Assembly: GCA_011009095.1 (NCBI GenBank)
Contig: VTPC01090907.1
Location: 17,003 to 81,002, forward strand
Length of the DNA: 64,000 nt
Source: Ignelater luminosus
Taxonomy: Eukaryota > Arthropoda > Insecta > Coleoptera > Elateridae
Direction of reading: 5' to 3'
This document shows, one piece after another, positions 35,431 to 47,190 of the stretch. The notes beneath the pieces were generated by a model. It saw only the letters and a list, made by a program, of their open reading frames with translations. It was not told where the DNA came from and did no database searches. Made by a program: the position numbers and the translations under genes. The first letter of the stretch is position 1. The number at the start of each line of letters is the position of its first letter.

Positions 35431-35452
35431 TTAAATATATTCAGCGTACTGT

Positions 35453-36011
35453 TTGTTAACTGGAGTAGAAGATCCAAAAACATATGATGAAGCACTTGAA
35501 AGTAAGGAATGGAAAATAGCAATCGAAAAAGAATTATCAGCACACAAGAAACAAAAGACTTGGATAGTAACAAAATTACCTGAAGATAAGAAGGCAATTG
35601 AAACCAAATGGGTATTTAGAACAAAGGAAGATGGAACCAAGAAAGCTAGAGTTGTTGCGAAGGATTTTCGACGAGGGGAATCCATTTGAACCTTTATATG
35701 CACAGTAGCAAGAATGTCTACTATACGTATTTTATTATCGCATGCATTACAGAAAGACTGGAAAATAAAACAGTCCGATATCCAGTCGCTTTTTTAAATG
35801 GAATGTTAGAATCCGAAGTCTATATTTGTTCACCAAAAGGATTAGAAACCAAATCTAGAGTATTAAAACTAAAGCGAACACTTTATGGTTTAAAAAAGGC
35901 CCCAAAGGTGTGGAATAATCGTTTTAATGAATTTATACTGAAAAATGGATTTAAGAAATCAAGTTATGGTTGTTGTTTATATTGTAGTAGAGCAGTATGG
36001 ATGTTGATATA
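35453..36011 (+). pseudogene. Copia reverse transcriptase, 5' part
   Basis: The 35453-35689 frame gives TYDEALESKEWKIAIEKEL, then KWVFRTKEDGTKKARVVAKD, the start of Copia RT. After a frame change, 35750-36011 shows VAFLNGMLESEVYICSPKG and LKRTLYGLKKAPKVWNNRF, characteristic of Copia RT. The frame reaches WMLIY and is then cut by the MITE. The catalytic YVDD position lies exactly at this junction. Confidence 0.9.
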
Positions 36012-36952
36012 CAGGGTCGCTAAAAAGTATAGAAACACGCTACCCCCGCAGAAACGGTAAGTAATAGACAAATGAAATTTAGAGAGCTTAAAGTAGGCAG
36101 TGTTTGTCATGTCTTGCAAAGAGAATTAAGATCAAATCTTCAATTGTTTCTTTCATACGGCCGCCATCTTGAATTTCTTTAAATGGATATGTATATGACC
36201 CCATATTTCAATGGGGATTTCTAAGGCAAATTCAATAATATAAGGGTTGCTATACTTATCTTAAAAGGTTTTGGAGAAAATCACTATTCTTTTGTCAAAG
36301 ATTTCTTAAGTTTAAGGACGGATTCGTAATGCAAGCAGATTCCCCCATTATTCGCAAAATTCCTTGCAAATACTTCAAAAGAGATTGTTTCATTGCCAAG
36401 AAGTTAACGAAACGCATTTTGAACACAAATTATATTGTGTTTTTGTTATTATCAGTTTGTCACTATTTGTTCTTATTCCACCATAAATATAGTTTGCTCT
36501 AGCATCGATCTATTATTTTAAATAAGTAGGCTAGGGGCAAAATTTTTACGGTTTTCTTTTAATTTAATTACTTATAAAATAATTGCGCATCGTTTGTTTT
36601 AGTTCCATTACCTCTGCTGTTTCACGGGTAACTCGATTTTGATAAAAATTAATAGTGAAATCCTTGACAAAAGAATAGCGATTATCTCCAAAACCTTTCA
36701 AGATAAGTATAGTAACCCAAAAATTTTGAATTCGCCTTTACAATCTCTATCGAGATATGGGATTATATACAGGGTGATCTATTTAAAAAAATTCAATATG
36801 GCGGCCGTACAAAAAAACAATTGAAGATTTGTTTTTAATTACCTTCGCAACACATGGCAAAAAATACCTACTTTAAGTCCTCTAAATGTCATTTGTCTAT
36901 TACTTATCGTTTCTGCGGGGGTATTGTGTTTCCATACTTTTTAGCGACCCTG
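36012..36952. mobile_element. Foldback MITE with about 300-bp terminal inverted repeats, TA target site
   Basis: The ends CAGGGTCGCTAAAAAGTAT and ATACTTTTTAGCGACCCTG are perfect complements. The complementarity continues inward for roughly 300 bases on each side (to about 36310 and from about 36655) with scattered mismatches. TA dinucleotides flank both ends (36010-36011 and 36953-36954), as expected for Tc1/mariner-type insertion. There is no transposase, so it must have been moved in trans. Inside the right arm TACAGGGTGATCTATTTAAA beside GGCGGCCGTAC resembles the end of another repeat. The frame at 36639-36824 is an artefact. Confidence 0.9.
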
Positions 36953-37639
36953 TATGTAGCTGATTTAATCAGAACAGGGGAAGAAAAAGAAATTGAAAAG
37001 ATTTTAAAATTATTAACAAAAGAGTTTGAAGCCCGAGATATGGGAGAAGTTAAGAGTTTCCTTGGAATATCAATAGATAGAACTGAGAGTACAATCTCAA
37101 TTACGCAAACAAAATTAATAGAGAAAGTGTTGCAAATTTTTACTATGGAACAATGTAAAGGAGTAGATACATCTATGGAAACTGGATTCCAGATTGATCC
37201 TAATGAAAGTATAACCAATGTGCCCTATATAAAATTGATAGGAAGTTTATTGTACTTATTAACCACTTCAAGACCAGATATTACTTTTTCAGTGTCTTAT
37301 TTAAGCAGAGTGCTAGATAAACCAACCAGTCAAACATGAAAAGCAGCAAAAAGGGTACTTCGGTATTTACAGCAAACCAAGACTATGGGCTTAGTTTACC
37401 AGAAGGGAGAAGAATCAATTGAAAGTTATACAGATGCTGATTGGGCATGTGACAGAATGGATAGAAAAAGTATCTCTGAAGCTGTAATATTCCATTGTCG
37501 AAATCCGGTAGGATGGTTTTCAAAGAAGCAAAGTTGTGTTGCTCTTTCTACAGCTGAAGCAGAGTACATCGCTGCAGCTACAACTGCTCAAGAACTGGTG
37601 AACATAACAAAAACAACCGAGACCAAACAAAAGATTTAA
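36953..37639 (+). pseudogene. Copia reverse transcriptase 3' part and RNase H
   Basis: After the MITE, reading resumes in frame with VADLIRTG, where most Copia elements have VDDL-I-x-G. It continues through EARDMGEVKSFLGISI, the SMETGF region and SRPDITFSVSYLSRVL to 37339. After a TGA (Trp position) RNase H follows: YTDADWACDRMDRKS, GWFSKKQSCVALSTAEAEYIA at 37385-37600. RNase H catalytic Asp and Glu positions look conserved. The end is truncated after AQELVN. Vasp-to-Vala at the active site and the stops mean loss of function. Confidence 0.9.
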
Positions 37640-38499
37640 AACACCACTGACATTTTTCACAATACGCATAACTTTTAATTTAAAACAGGAGAAAGTACCT
37701 TTCACATTAGACGATGATAAAATAAATCCGTCCAACCAGGACAAATAGCTGAATTCTCCGCAATAATGGAGTCGATACAAAGTTCTCTGTTAACACAACA
37801 CGATTCTCAACATTGGAGTTACGGCAGCTATACTGCGAAATGAATAATTAGAGAAATACTCTTTGCACACGTGAATTCACAAACATAATCTGACTAGACA
37901 TCGTCGATACATTACTTTAAAACCAGCGTTTGAGAGAATACGGTACAAATATAGTTCACCAAGAACACTTCAAAACAGAACTCACGGTACGACATTACTT
38001 AGGTTAACAAGACGATAAGCGCGGACAACGCAAAGCTGACCTGCAAAAGGGCAACCTGCCTGTCCGGCGATTCAAATTTGACTCTCTCGAGGAACGCGCT
38101 AAAATGTTTAACACATAAAATGATTCAAAGTAAATAAAGAAACCGGATATACACTGCCTCATCAAAATGAACAATTGTTGAGCATAAGTCAGCCTTTCTT
38201 CTGAACATAAAAGTGCTGAAGCATAAACAAAATTTCTGCAAACTGATAAACTATAAAAAATGTTTAGGCGTCTCACACAGGAGTATTTGGTCAAAAAAAT
38301 CGGACAAAACTTCTCAATGATCGTGTTATCGTAAAGCGGTATCCACTCCAGCCCCCGCGCCCGTCCGCTTGTGTTGAAGTTTTTGGAATTTAGTCGAATG
38401 TTGAATCGCACGTCAGTGTTATCGATACTCTTTCATTTTTACTAATATTGCAGTGGGTGTTTTACGTTGTATTACGTTAATTTGGAAACAACTTTTGCT
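37640..38499. other. Noncoding stretch upstream of the RAG1/Transib-like relic
   Basis: A 135-codon minus frame (38004-38411) is open but has no recognisable motif and lies in a mildly GC-richer stretch. I do not call it a gene. This region may contain the promoter and terminus of the next element. Confidence 0.4.
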
Positions 38500-40469
38500 A
38501 TGGGTATTGAAGACCAAGGTAGGTACTTCATATTGATGTATTATTTGTGCATTTTTTAAATTAGATTATAGTTATAATCTAAGTTAAGAGCTTAACTGTA
38601 AGTAAACTGTTTCTTTTTAACGTAAAGATTTATAATTAAAGGGTTTTAGAAGGTCGGATAAAATTTTCTTCTTTTTAGTAAACTATAAGGTAAAAGGCAT
38701 ATTAAAGACAGAACATCTTCCTCATCTTTCCACATTTTTTGTTAAAGGCACTCTGAAGTTGACCTACTCTCTTTTTCGTTTTGTTTCAAAAACTTAAACA
38801 CGTTTATTTCTTTTCAGGATTGTTAAGTAAAATGATTGAAATGTCTAAAAAATCATTCTACTTATTTTTCAAAGACAGCGGTAAACGAAATCTGAACGAA
38901 AAACTGTCTTTCATAGAACAACGACTTCGGGAAGTAACAAAGTGTCCCGGAAGTGAATTTCAAACACTAAGTCTCGATTTAAGGCATTTTAAATCCGATC
39001 TGAAACTAAGATGGGCATCAGCAAATTATACTGAAGATCGTTTTTTAAAAAAAACGTAGCATGGCTGGACGCTTCAATATTTGTACACACTTGGTCGACA
39101 AACGCGGGATCAAAACCTGGCCGATTGAGCGATCGTAGTAAGCGTCGGAAGACAGCAGATATGCGTAGGCAGGTAGCTGTTGATCAACTGGCATACGCAG
39201 CTAGCGTCAGCCAACAAACTTCGGGCAATACAGCTGCATCGAAAATTATAAAGGCTATTACAGCAAGTCCTACCCAAGCAAAAAGATTTAGAAAAGCAAA
39301 CCAACAAAAAAGGTTTGCTATCCAAGTGAGGAATCAATGAGAATTACGGAGACTTCTGCAGAAGTGTACCTTCAAGACCTACTTAATCGTACAACATCAA
39401 GACTTTGTTAATATTTAGAGGAAGTGCTTGATCAATGTACTCAGGAAGAAATGGAATATATGGAGTTAATTACGAAATGGGGTTGTGACGACTCTCAACA
39501 GTCGCAGTTTCAACAAACATTTTTCGACATATCAAGTGATGACTCAAATATTTTTCAAAGTTCTTTGGTCCCCCTGAGATTACAGGTTAATATTCGCAGT
39601 CATAAGAAAATTTTGTGGCAAAATCCCACACCTTCATCAACACGTTTCTGTCGGCCTATTCGTATTAGATTCCTACACGAGATCGTTGATATTACAAAAG
39701 AAGAGATAAAATACGTCGAAGACCAAGCAAAAGATTTGAGAGAGACTAAAACGGAGTTATTTACGTACGTCATACTTTATTACCTACAATGGTCGATGCA
39801 AAAAGTATGCAATTCAGCCACAAATACAGTCTCTACGATGAAATGCTATATTTGCGGGAAAACGTCAAAGTATTTCAATGACTGAAAATACCAATGAGGA
39901 AATTCCGGAAGCTTATAAAGTTTTGACTTTCCATCCTTCATGCGAAGATCAGGTTATTTGAGACCCTATTACACATTTCATATAAACTACCTTTGGAAAA
40001 GTGGCAAGTCAGATCACTTCAAGATTGTCAAGGAAACAAAAGAAAAAATTCAAAAGGAATTTAAAGATAGGACCAGATTAATTGTAGATATGCCCAAAGC
40101 AGGTTTTGGAAACTCAAACTCCGGAAACACTTCAACACGATTTTTTAGCGATCCTAAAACAGCTGCGAAAATCACTGGCATAGACCTAACTCTAATTCAG
40201 AAACTAAAGATAATATTAGAAGCCTTATCATCCGGCCACAAAATCGACGAAATTAAGTTCACAGAGTTTGCAAAAGAGACTGCAAGACTGTATACAAATT
40301 TATATGGTTGGCATCAAGGATGTCCTAAATAGGCTGTTGCAGACGCACAAGTCAAGCCAACCATTTTCGCCTGAAACAATGAATCTTCTCTTGCAAGAAG
40401 GACCTTAATGTAAAGATATTCATGACAGATGATGACAACGATTCTGATATAGTTTTGACCTGTTAATTT
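38500..40469 (+). pseudogene. Possible RAG1/Transib-like transposase, two exons, broken
   Basis: Exon 1 (38500-38518) encodes MGIEDQ. A clean intron, GTAGGT to TTCTTTTCAG (38519-38817), joins it in frame to exon 2. A frame change in the A8 run near 39050 leads to LSDRSKRRKTADMRRQ and SGNTAASKIIKAIT (to 39340). After another break, 39424-39885 has WGCDDSQQSQFQQ, ILWQNPTPSSTRFCRPIR and KCYICG. Then 39940-40332 contains PKAGFGNSNSGNTSTRFF. An acidic tail ends TDDDNDSDIVLTC at 40469. From memory this motif order is a multicopy invertebrate family with a CYICGAT zinc site, and its C-terminal HK-x-L-x-HG...E-x-RNK block resembles the catalytic Glu region of RAG1/Transib. That block is deleted here. 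The family is real; the RAG1 link is inference. Confidence 0.55.
38519..38817 (+). other. Spliceosomal intron in the transposase-like gene
   Basis: The 299-nt interval begins GTAGGTAC and ends with a pyrimidine-rich TTATTTCTTTTCAG. Splicing joins phase-1 exons without a stop (codon split G|GA), placing ATG at 38500 in frame with exon 2. It is a sequence-based prediction only. Confidence 0.6.
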
Positions 40470-43400
40470 TAATGATCTCTACACTAAATGCTGTAGATGT
40501 TTTTGTGTAATTCTTTTATAGGTAGGTAAGTGGTAATGACAAAAACGAAACATTTTGATATTAAAGTGTGATTAATAATATTTATCTACGACTCTTCAAT
40601 AATATAGTCGTTATACGCGTAACCATACTCATAAAACACTAGTGAATTATATGGATTTTATTCACTGGCGGTGTTTTGTTGGTTGCCTATTTATAGATAT
40701 AAACAAAATAGTAATTGTTATGAACTCAAACTATTTATTGTTAGAAAAAAAATTTGGACATCGTCTTCAGAGGATCCTTGTATTCCAGGTCTACAACTCT
40801 CTTTGTGAAGATTGTTTACTTTCATTGACTTCTACATATTGAAGAATTTGGACATCGCCTCCCTCAGGGGAATCCACCTCCAGATCTTCCTCAGAATTCT
40901 TGTACAAGATATGTTTCTGTCGTTATTGTATTGTGTTTCTTTCAGTTTGACATTCATAATCCAATTAGCGAAACTCAGAGCGAATGGTTGCGTTTTACTG
41001 TTAGTTTGTTTTGTGTAAAATTTTGGTAAATTCCCTTCAAGAATCTGAAGGTAGAATTGAAACTTTCCATCAAATTACTCCCTGGTTTTAAAAATATTGT
41101 AATTTTTCTACAGGGAAGCATTTTATGCTTAATTGCTTGGTATTTGTTGCGTGTGTTTCTCATTTATCATACCACTTAACAAGACTGCTATTCATGGAGC
41201 TTCTTATTTTCTCCCGGCCTTTTTTAAAATGAAAACAATAAAATACACCTTGGACCGTCCTTGGTTATTAGTTAAGAAAGTACAACAAACTACTGAAATT
41301 GAATAAATAATAAGAAGCAAACAATAAACATTCAATATTTGAATACATACACTTCGAATATTGTAAAATCAATTGAAAGAATTCTTTCAGACGATAGTGT
41401 GGTTTGTTTTATAAGGAGATCCCTTTTCAAATTTAAAATGTCAACTTGATTAAACTTTCTGTGCCCGTGTTTCATTTATATTGCAGCCCGATTTAGGAAA
41501 AAGGATACGAGAAAGATTTGACAAATTACAGACCTGTCCCTCGTGTTTAAATAGTGTTATACCTTTGGACGATACCCTTTTATAATCCCTTCCTTCTTTA
41601 CTTGGATTTTCTAGTTTTTCGTTATTGACACAAGTAAGATGGGATTTTATATAAAAAAAGCGGGAAGACGCGAGTGCTACCTACATTGAATCACCCCGAT
41701 TTATTGGTACTTAAAAAGAAACGCGGCCGTGATATAGGACTTCTTTCCTAGTGAATCTATTACAAAAGTTTAGATAAGTTTGAAAAATAGCTGGAAGCCG
41801 CAAAACAAGGAAAAGGAAAACAGAGAGGGTGTCGACTTTAGAATTCCATCTGAGATACCGTGAACCATCAAGATTAATTTGTTTTGTTTTTGCAACGACG
41901 TACTATTTTTATTTGTTATTTCTTTCATTTCAGTTTAATGTCCTGTCGCGTCCGGAAATTGTAACTGTAGATATTATTCTCTATTCTTCCCTAATAGATA
42001 TATTTTTTTTGTAGCAAACTTGCAAATTTGTTCTGAGAAAGACGTCATTTTTGTGAAACGAGAAGGTAGCTCTCCCCTTTCTTTCGCTATCTCGAGACAC
42101 TGTGCAAATATGGATAGTAAAGATGTTCCACTGAAATTTACTTTTTGCCAAAGCCCTTAGGCACTTCGATTCTATTGCAGTTTAAGGAAACTTTGAGTAT
42201 CTTTCCCCCAAGTTCGCTTGAATCGCTTTTAGTCTCTTTTCACTTGGAAAACTTGACTCCTCGAAACGAAGAAACAATCGCTACTCTCCATTTAAATTAA
42301 TTTAAAATTACACATAAATTTTATCTCCGGTTATTCTAAATTCTTATAAACTCGTTCTGTGAAAACCTTTCTATTAGCATTTCATTTTATATGTACGAAA
42401 ACCCCTAGGAAATTCGAAGGCGCTGAGGATACTCTCTCGCATTCTCCATATCGACTTATGCTTCATATACCAGGATGAACGAACGCGCTGGCATATCCTT
42501 TCATGGCACTATCATTCGTAACTGGATCTGCTATATTGGATGCGTTATCTAATCCCATTATAGTTTTATACCACGTTTCCATAATTTATTTCCATACTCG
42601 CCAATAATAAAGGCTAAGATTCAATTAGTAGATAGAGCTTCAATAAACACACGCGGCCTAGCTGAATTTTATAAACTGAAACGCAAAAATATCCTTTGTT
42701 CTAAATGAATAGCCACTTTCCAAGAGTGTTTTGTTTGTAAGGCCGGTTTTCTGCCGATTCTGCCTACTGTTTTTTTTTAGTGCTTGCACGGTGCAAAAAC
42801 TGCCTTAATTAAAACCCTTGAGAGGAGAGGTTATTTTATATTTATGCAGCAGTGTTTAATGAGCATCTTTAATTAATTCTGTTGTCCCTTTTGCAAAAGG
42901 AAGCACTTTTTAAATTGTCATTTTTACTTTCAAATGAAAATTTGTGTATTATTAATATATCGTTACGAAATGATGTAAATTAACAATCTGCCATAAATGG
43001 AAAATTAACGGGCGTACCCGCAATGAATATTAGCGGGGAAATTATTTATACGCCTCGGGCTTGGATTATAAATACGGATTTGTTTAATAATCGTAAATTA
43101 GGATTCTGGGGCAAAATTAGTTTTTTTTGGCTTACAAATATGAAAAGTGGGATATGTACCTTAATTAAAATTGTGCGCTGGGCTCCTTGCATGCCTCAAA
43201 GTAAGAGTGAAGAAATTATTTGCAATTCTATTATTTTTGTTTCTCTCCTTTTTTTTTGTAGATACATAAGTAGTAGCAGAAAAGTGATTTGTAGAAAGTT
43301 TATTGGAATTCTACGGTCGCTATACTTATTGAAGATAAATCTAATAAGAAACTCAAAAAGCAGGAATGAAAGTAATTTGAAGATTATTTAAAATGGATAC

Positions 43401-43782
43401 GGTTCAGAGAGATCTGGGCACGCAACCAGCATCGTCAAAAAAAACATTCAAAATCAAGAAAATGCCTTTGACAATTCACAGTGATTAGGACCAGTCTACG
43501 GCGTGTGTTGTGGATGCATCACGCATGGGCGCCAAGTTTAAAATTTTTCTAAATCTGCATTTTAACGTTACCAGGACCTATAAGTTGGAGAGATAGAATT
43601 GATTTAAGTTGCGAATCTGTTAATAAAAAGTTAACAAGGCATCGAGATTAGTCGAAGTATACTACAATCTAAGACACTTTGAAAATCCATATAATTATTG
43701 CTTGGTGCAGTATCGACTTTGAAGATTAGTTAATTTGTACCACCCCTCAGTGGAGTTGATGGAGGTTCGCTGTTAGCGCAGC
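40470..43782. other. Noncoding stretch, no gene recognised
   Basis: Several open frames (40642-40842, 40812-41018, 41829-42014, 43023-43391) lack motifs, and their Phe/Leu/Ile/Tyr-rich composition fits AT-rich noncoding DNA. The short frame from 43393 (MDTVQRDLGTQPASSKK) looks somewhat protein-like but stops at once. I see no terminal repeats. Confidence 0.45.
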
Positions 43783-45923
43783 CAGGGCCGGCGAAACCGA
43801 TAGAGCGGGCGGGCAGCCGCCCAAGGACAGCCAAATTTTTGGGGCAGCCAAAATTCAAAACCAGCAAAGACTTTTAATAATAACATAATATTACATTGAT
43901 TAAAAATATAAATAAAAATTATAAAAAACTGTATACTAAAGATAAGCTGTACAGTATAATAATTTGTGGAAATTGACTACCAGCAACCAATAACCGTAGA
44001 TTTTATTTATTAAACGCACTTTTCTCTTTCTTTAAGTAGGTATAACTGTGAAATTATTAGAACATCTGTAGTAAATACTTTTTTTTATCCTAATATAAAT
44101 GCAGTGGCGTATCTAGGGTGTGGCAGGTAGGGCACATAACCTAGGCGCCAATGGGAAGGGGCGCCATTTGGTGCCACTTGCTATGTAGTACCCGTTTTTA
44201 ACTTGGGCGTAAAAATTCGTAAGGCTAAGTACTTCGGTCTCATGGTGAGCAAGTTTAAGAAATAATAAGAAATGTGGAAGTCGATTTTTAAAAAAGAAAC
44301 AGTTCGTATTACAGAATCCTTCCTTGGTTTTATTCAGACGAACCTGAAAGATGGTAAGAACTTAGTCGAAACTATCTTGAAGCAGTTAGAGAAGAATAAC
44401 ATAGACTTGCAGAATTGTCGGTCACAGTGCTATGTGATGGCTGGACAGGAAAGAATAAATAAAAAGAACCATCTGGCGGTGTTTGTGAACTATGATAATC
44501 ATTCACTCAACTTGGTTGGTGTAAACGCAGCCAAACAGAACGCAATAATGGTAACATTTCTTGGAACGATTTAAGCTCTCTACGTATTTTTTTCCTCGTC
44601 AACTCAACGCTGGGAAAAACTCAAAAACGCTGTGCCTACAGGTCTTAAGTCGGAGTCTATAACAAGATGGAGAGCAAGGGTAGAAGCTGTGAAGCCCACA
44701 AATAAATACCTTGACGATATACTTCAAGTTCTCCAGGTCATGATGGACGGTACATATGAGACTAGTAAACCAAGAAGTGAAGCTAAACAGTTGTCCAACC
44801 GTGTATTAAGTCACGATTTTCTGACTAGGTTTTTGGGATAAAGTACTCATTTCTATTGAATGGGTTTAAAAAAGACTGCAAGTTTCGAGCATGGACTTCC
44901 ACGATGCTGCCTCAGATTTGAAAGCTCTTAGAGATTATCTTCACGATGAAAAAGAAACTTTGGTAACTGAAGCTCTAGAAATTGGATTAAGATTCTGTCA
45001 TAACAGCTAAACAGGAAATTGAAAGAGTCTTGAAGAGAACAATTGACCGTCTTCCTACGGAAACGGCTGATAGGTTCACTCGTCTGCATGAAACAAACGA
45101 GAAGTTTGGGTTTCTACTTGACGTTGAAGGATTGTCTCACGGCAGTGACAGTGACGTCTTAAAACTAAAATGCGAAAATTTGGGAAATTTTTACTACTCC
45201 GATGTTGATGGTCAACAACTATACGAATAAATTTTGGACTTCAGAATGTTACTTACAAGTCGGATCAGCATTAAAATATCAAGATCTGAAGAAGTTCTGC
45301 AATTTATTGTGCAATAAGGAGATAAGAGCGTATTTCCATATCTTTGTATAGCGTCCAACTAAGATTAACAATTGCTGTATCCATTGCTAGCTGTGAGAGA
45401 TCTTTCAGCAAATTAAAATTAATTTTAAATTATTTGAGAGCTTTCATGGGTCAAAATCGATTATGCGATCTTGCTATACTGAGTATTGAAAGAGAAGAAG
45501 CTGCGGAGACTGATTTCGACTTCGTTATTGATACATTTGCATTAATGAAGACAAGGAAAGTACAGATTTGAGAAGTTCCTTCTGGATGATGTATTTGGAC
45601 TCTTCTTGACCTCGACACACGGAGTGCGTAACTTGGAGGACATGCAGTTAAAAAAGATCTGATAAGTGTGTTTAAAGTTCGAGGTTAACCATTGGGATTT
45701 CGTAAAGGGTAAAAGATACGAAGTCGGTTAAATGAGATAAAAGTTGCCGAGTTGAAGGGCCAGTTTACTGGTGTACTTGTTTTCTTTTAAAAATGCATAG
45801 TCTACTAGACAGCAATTCTAGTTACAGCCTAGCAGACAAAATGGTAAGATCTAGATATATTAGAATCTAGGGTAACCGAATAAATTTTGCCCAGGGGCGG
45901 CCAAAACCCTAGAACCGGCCCTG
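43783..45923 (+). mobile_element. hAT transposon with TIRs and 8-bp target duplication
   Basis: The left end CAGGGCCGG (43783) and right end CCGGCCCTG (to 45923) form the TIR. The flanking octamers are AGCGCAGC (43775-43782) and AACGCAGC (45924-45931), a 7/8 match to the 8-bp duplication that hAT elements make. A second hAT-type end, CAGTGGCGTATCTAGG, lies inside at 44102, so the element may be composite. The 2141-bp body carries a broken transposase on the plus strand. Confidence 0.85.
44250..45571 (+). pseudogene. hAT transposase, ZMYM1-like, broken
   Basis: Four open pieces keep the family order. 44272-44574 has DLQNCRSQCYVMAG and FVNYDNHSLNLVGV, corresponding to the DCRGQ-x-YDNG and NHSLNLV motifs of ZMYM1/hAT proteins. 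44632-44841 has TRWRARVEAVKPT. 45030-45230 is the helical insertion domain. 45344-45571 has ASCERSFSKLKLILNYLR and LAILSIERE, the hAT dimerisation segment. In most relatives the first motif is followed by a catalytic Asp-containing segment that is damaged here. At least three frame changes occur. The N-terminal zinc finger and most of the first catalytic block are missing. Confidence 0.85.
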
Positions 45924-45931
45924 AACGCAGC

Positions 45932-47190
45932 TTGTATAACCCAGGACTATGACAAGATTCACCGCGTTTGTACCAAGCAACGTCTCTCTCCATTCTGGTA
46001 TGAGACGATTTAACCAGACTACTCCCAACGACTTATTTAGAGAGACAATTAACGGCATATCTGAAAACAAATTACCATTAAAACCAACTGAGATTTTCAA
46101 CAGCAATCGGTTCGCTGCTTTAAGTCTAGCATTAAGTTTAGGCAGGCGCGCATTACTTGAAACTTTTTTGTATACACTCAATGGTACGATAGTAAAGACC
46201 GACTCAGAGTCCAACAAAAACGGTCATTGATACTTAACTCCAGATGTACTAATGGTAAATCCTCATCCAGTGTCATGTGGCTGTAGACTTACTCCACGTA
46301 ATTGTTACTAGAGCTCTGCGTTGCTGACGAAGACGACTCTGACTTGCTTGAGCCGCAGAAACGAGCGGTGTAGCTCTTGAATCCGCAACGATGACGCAGG
46401 ACAAGACTCTGGGGTGTGCCTCAGATAATATTGAGCACAGCGCTTAGAGGATTTGGAGTTGACCGATTACTTGAATTATTCTGGTGAGGTGATGTGAACC
46501 TCGAAGTTGACCTTCCCTGGACTCTAAACGATGAATTCGAGTGACTACTATAGTTTCTATTGATCGACCTTGGCCAACCAGACGAATTTGCGGAGACAGC
46601 ATTCACGTAAGAGTCAAGACTTGACTTGTTGGAAAATATCGCTACAGCTGACTTGTTAGCATTTTTCATGTCCAATTCTAGCTGGCACTCTTTGTCAAAG
46701 GTCAACGTATTATCTTCTATTAGAAGGCTATTTATCATCATTTTCTCCTGTAGCCCAACAACGAGTTGATCCCTTAAGGCTCTATCCAAATGATCACCAA
46801 ACTCACAATGAATTGACAGATTTTTTAGACCAATTTTGCTTACGGTTATGAAGCGTGAAGGTCTCACTTGTAACTTTAGATGTCGGAGAATAATGCCCTT
46901 TTAATACTTTCGAGCAATCTGCGGAGGTGGACCGACTAACGGTGTTTGGAGATAACTTGTTTTCAAAGTTTATAGGATTCCGGACTCAATAGAATCATAA
47001 GGAAATCAACCTTCTTGGAATCAGGAACATCATTTATAACAAAATATGCATCTAAACAATCCAAAGAGTTCTCAATCGGCTCCACTTGTGGATCAAAATG
47101 ACTGATGCTCATGTTGAAACATCCTTCTTGGTGTGGTTGTGACATTTTTTTGTGACTCAGACTTCTCATCACTCTTGACTCCGGTGCTCA
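45932..47190 (-). pseudogene. Gypsy-type gag and protease relic (Gypsy B)
   Basis: On the minus strand gag begins near 47190. The frames 47172-46963 (SHFDPQVEPIENSLDCLDAY, then VDFLMILLSPESYKL) and 46867-46421 (CEFGDHLDRALRDQLVVGL, LTFDKECQLELDMKNANKSA) match the capsid region of Gypsy gag proteins. The protease follows at 46217-45909 with LDSESVFTIVPLSV, where the active-site Gly of D-S/T-G is Glu, so it is dead. The frame continues to the hAT target duplication. No RT is seen to the left of the hAT, so pol is lost. The junction suggests the hAT inserted into, or right next to, this element. Confidence 0.85.

Larger units (their letters stand above)
34390..37639 (+). mobile_element. Copia-type LTR retrotransposon relic, truncated at both ends
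   Basis: The coding region runs from the gag-pre-integrase domain through integrase, RT and RNase H, the Copia order. No flanking LTRs are recognised. A 941-bp foldback MITE at 36012-36952 splits the RT. Excluding that insert about 2.3 kb of pol remains, lacking gag, protease and the C-terminal end of RNase H. Confidence 0.9.

Noticed and set aside
38004-38411. 135-codon minus-strand frame as a gene divergent from the RAG1/Transib-like relic
   Set aside because: Open and fairly long, but no motif, signal or neighbour supports it; it could be part of the element's 5' region.
43023-43391. 122-codon plus-strand frame
   Set aside because: No recognisable motif; rich in Ile, Ser, Lys and Asn as expected by chance here.
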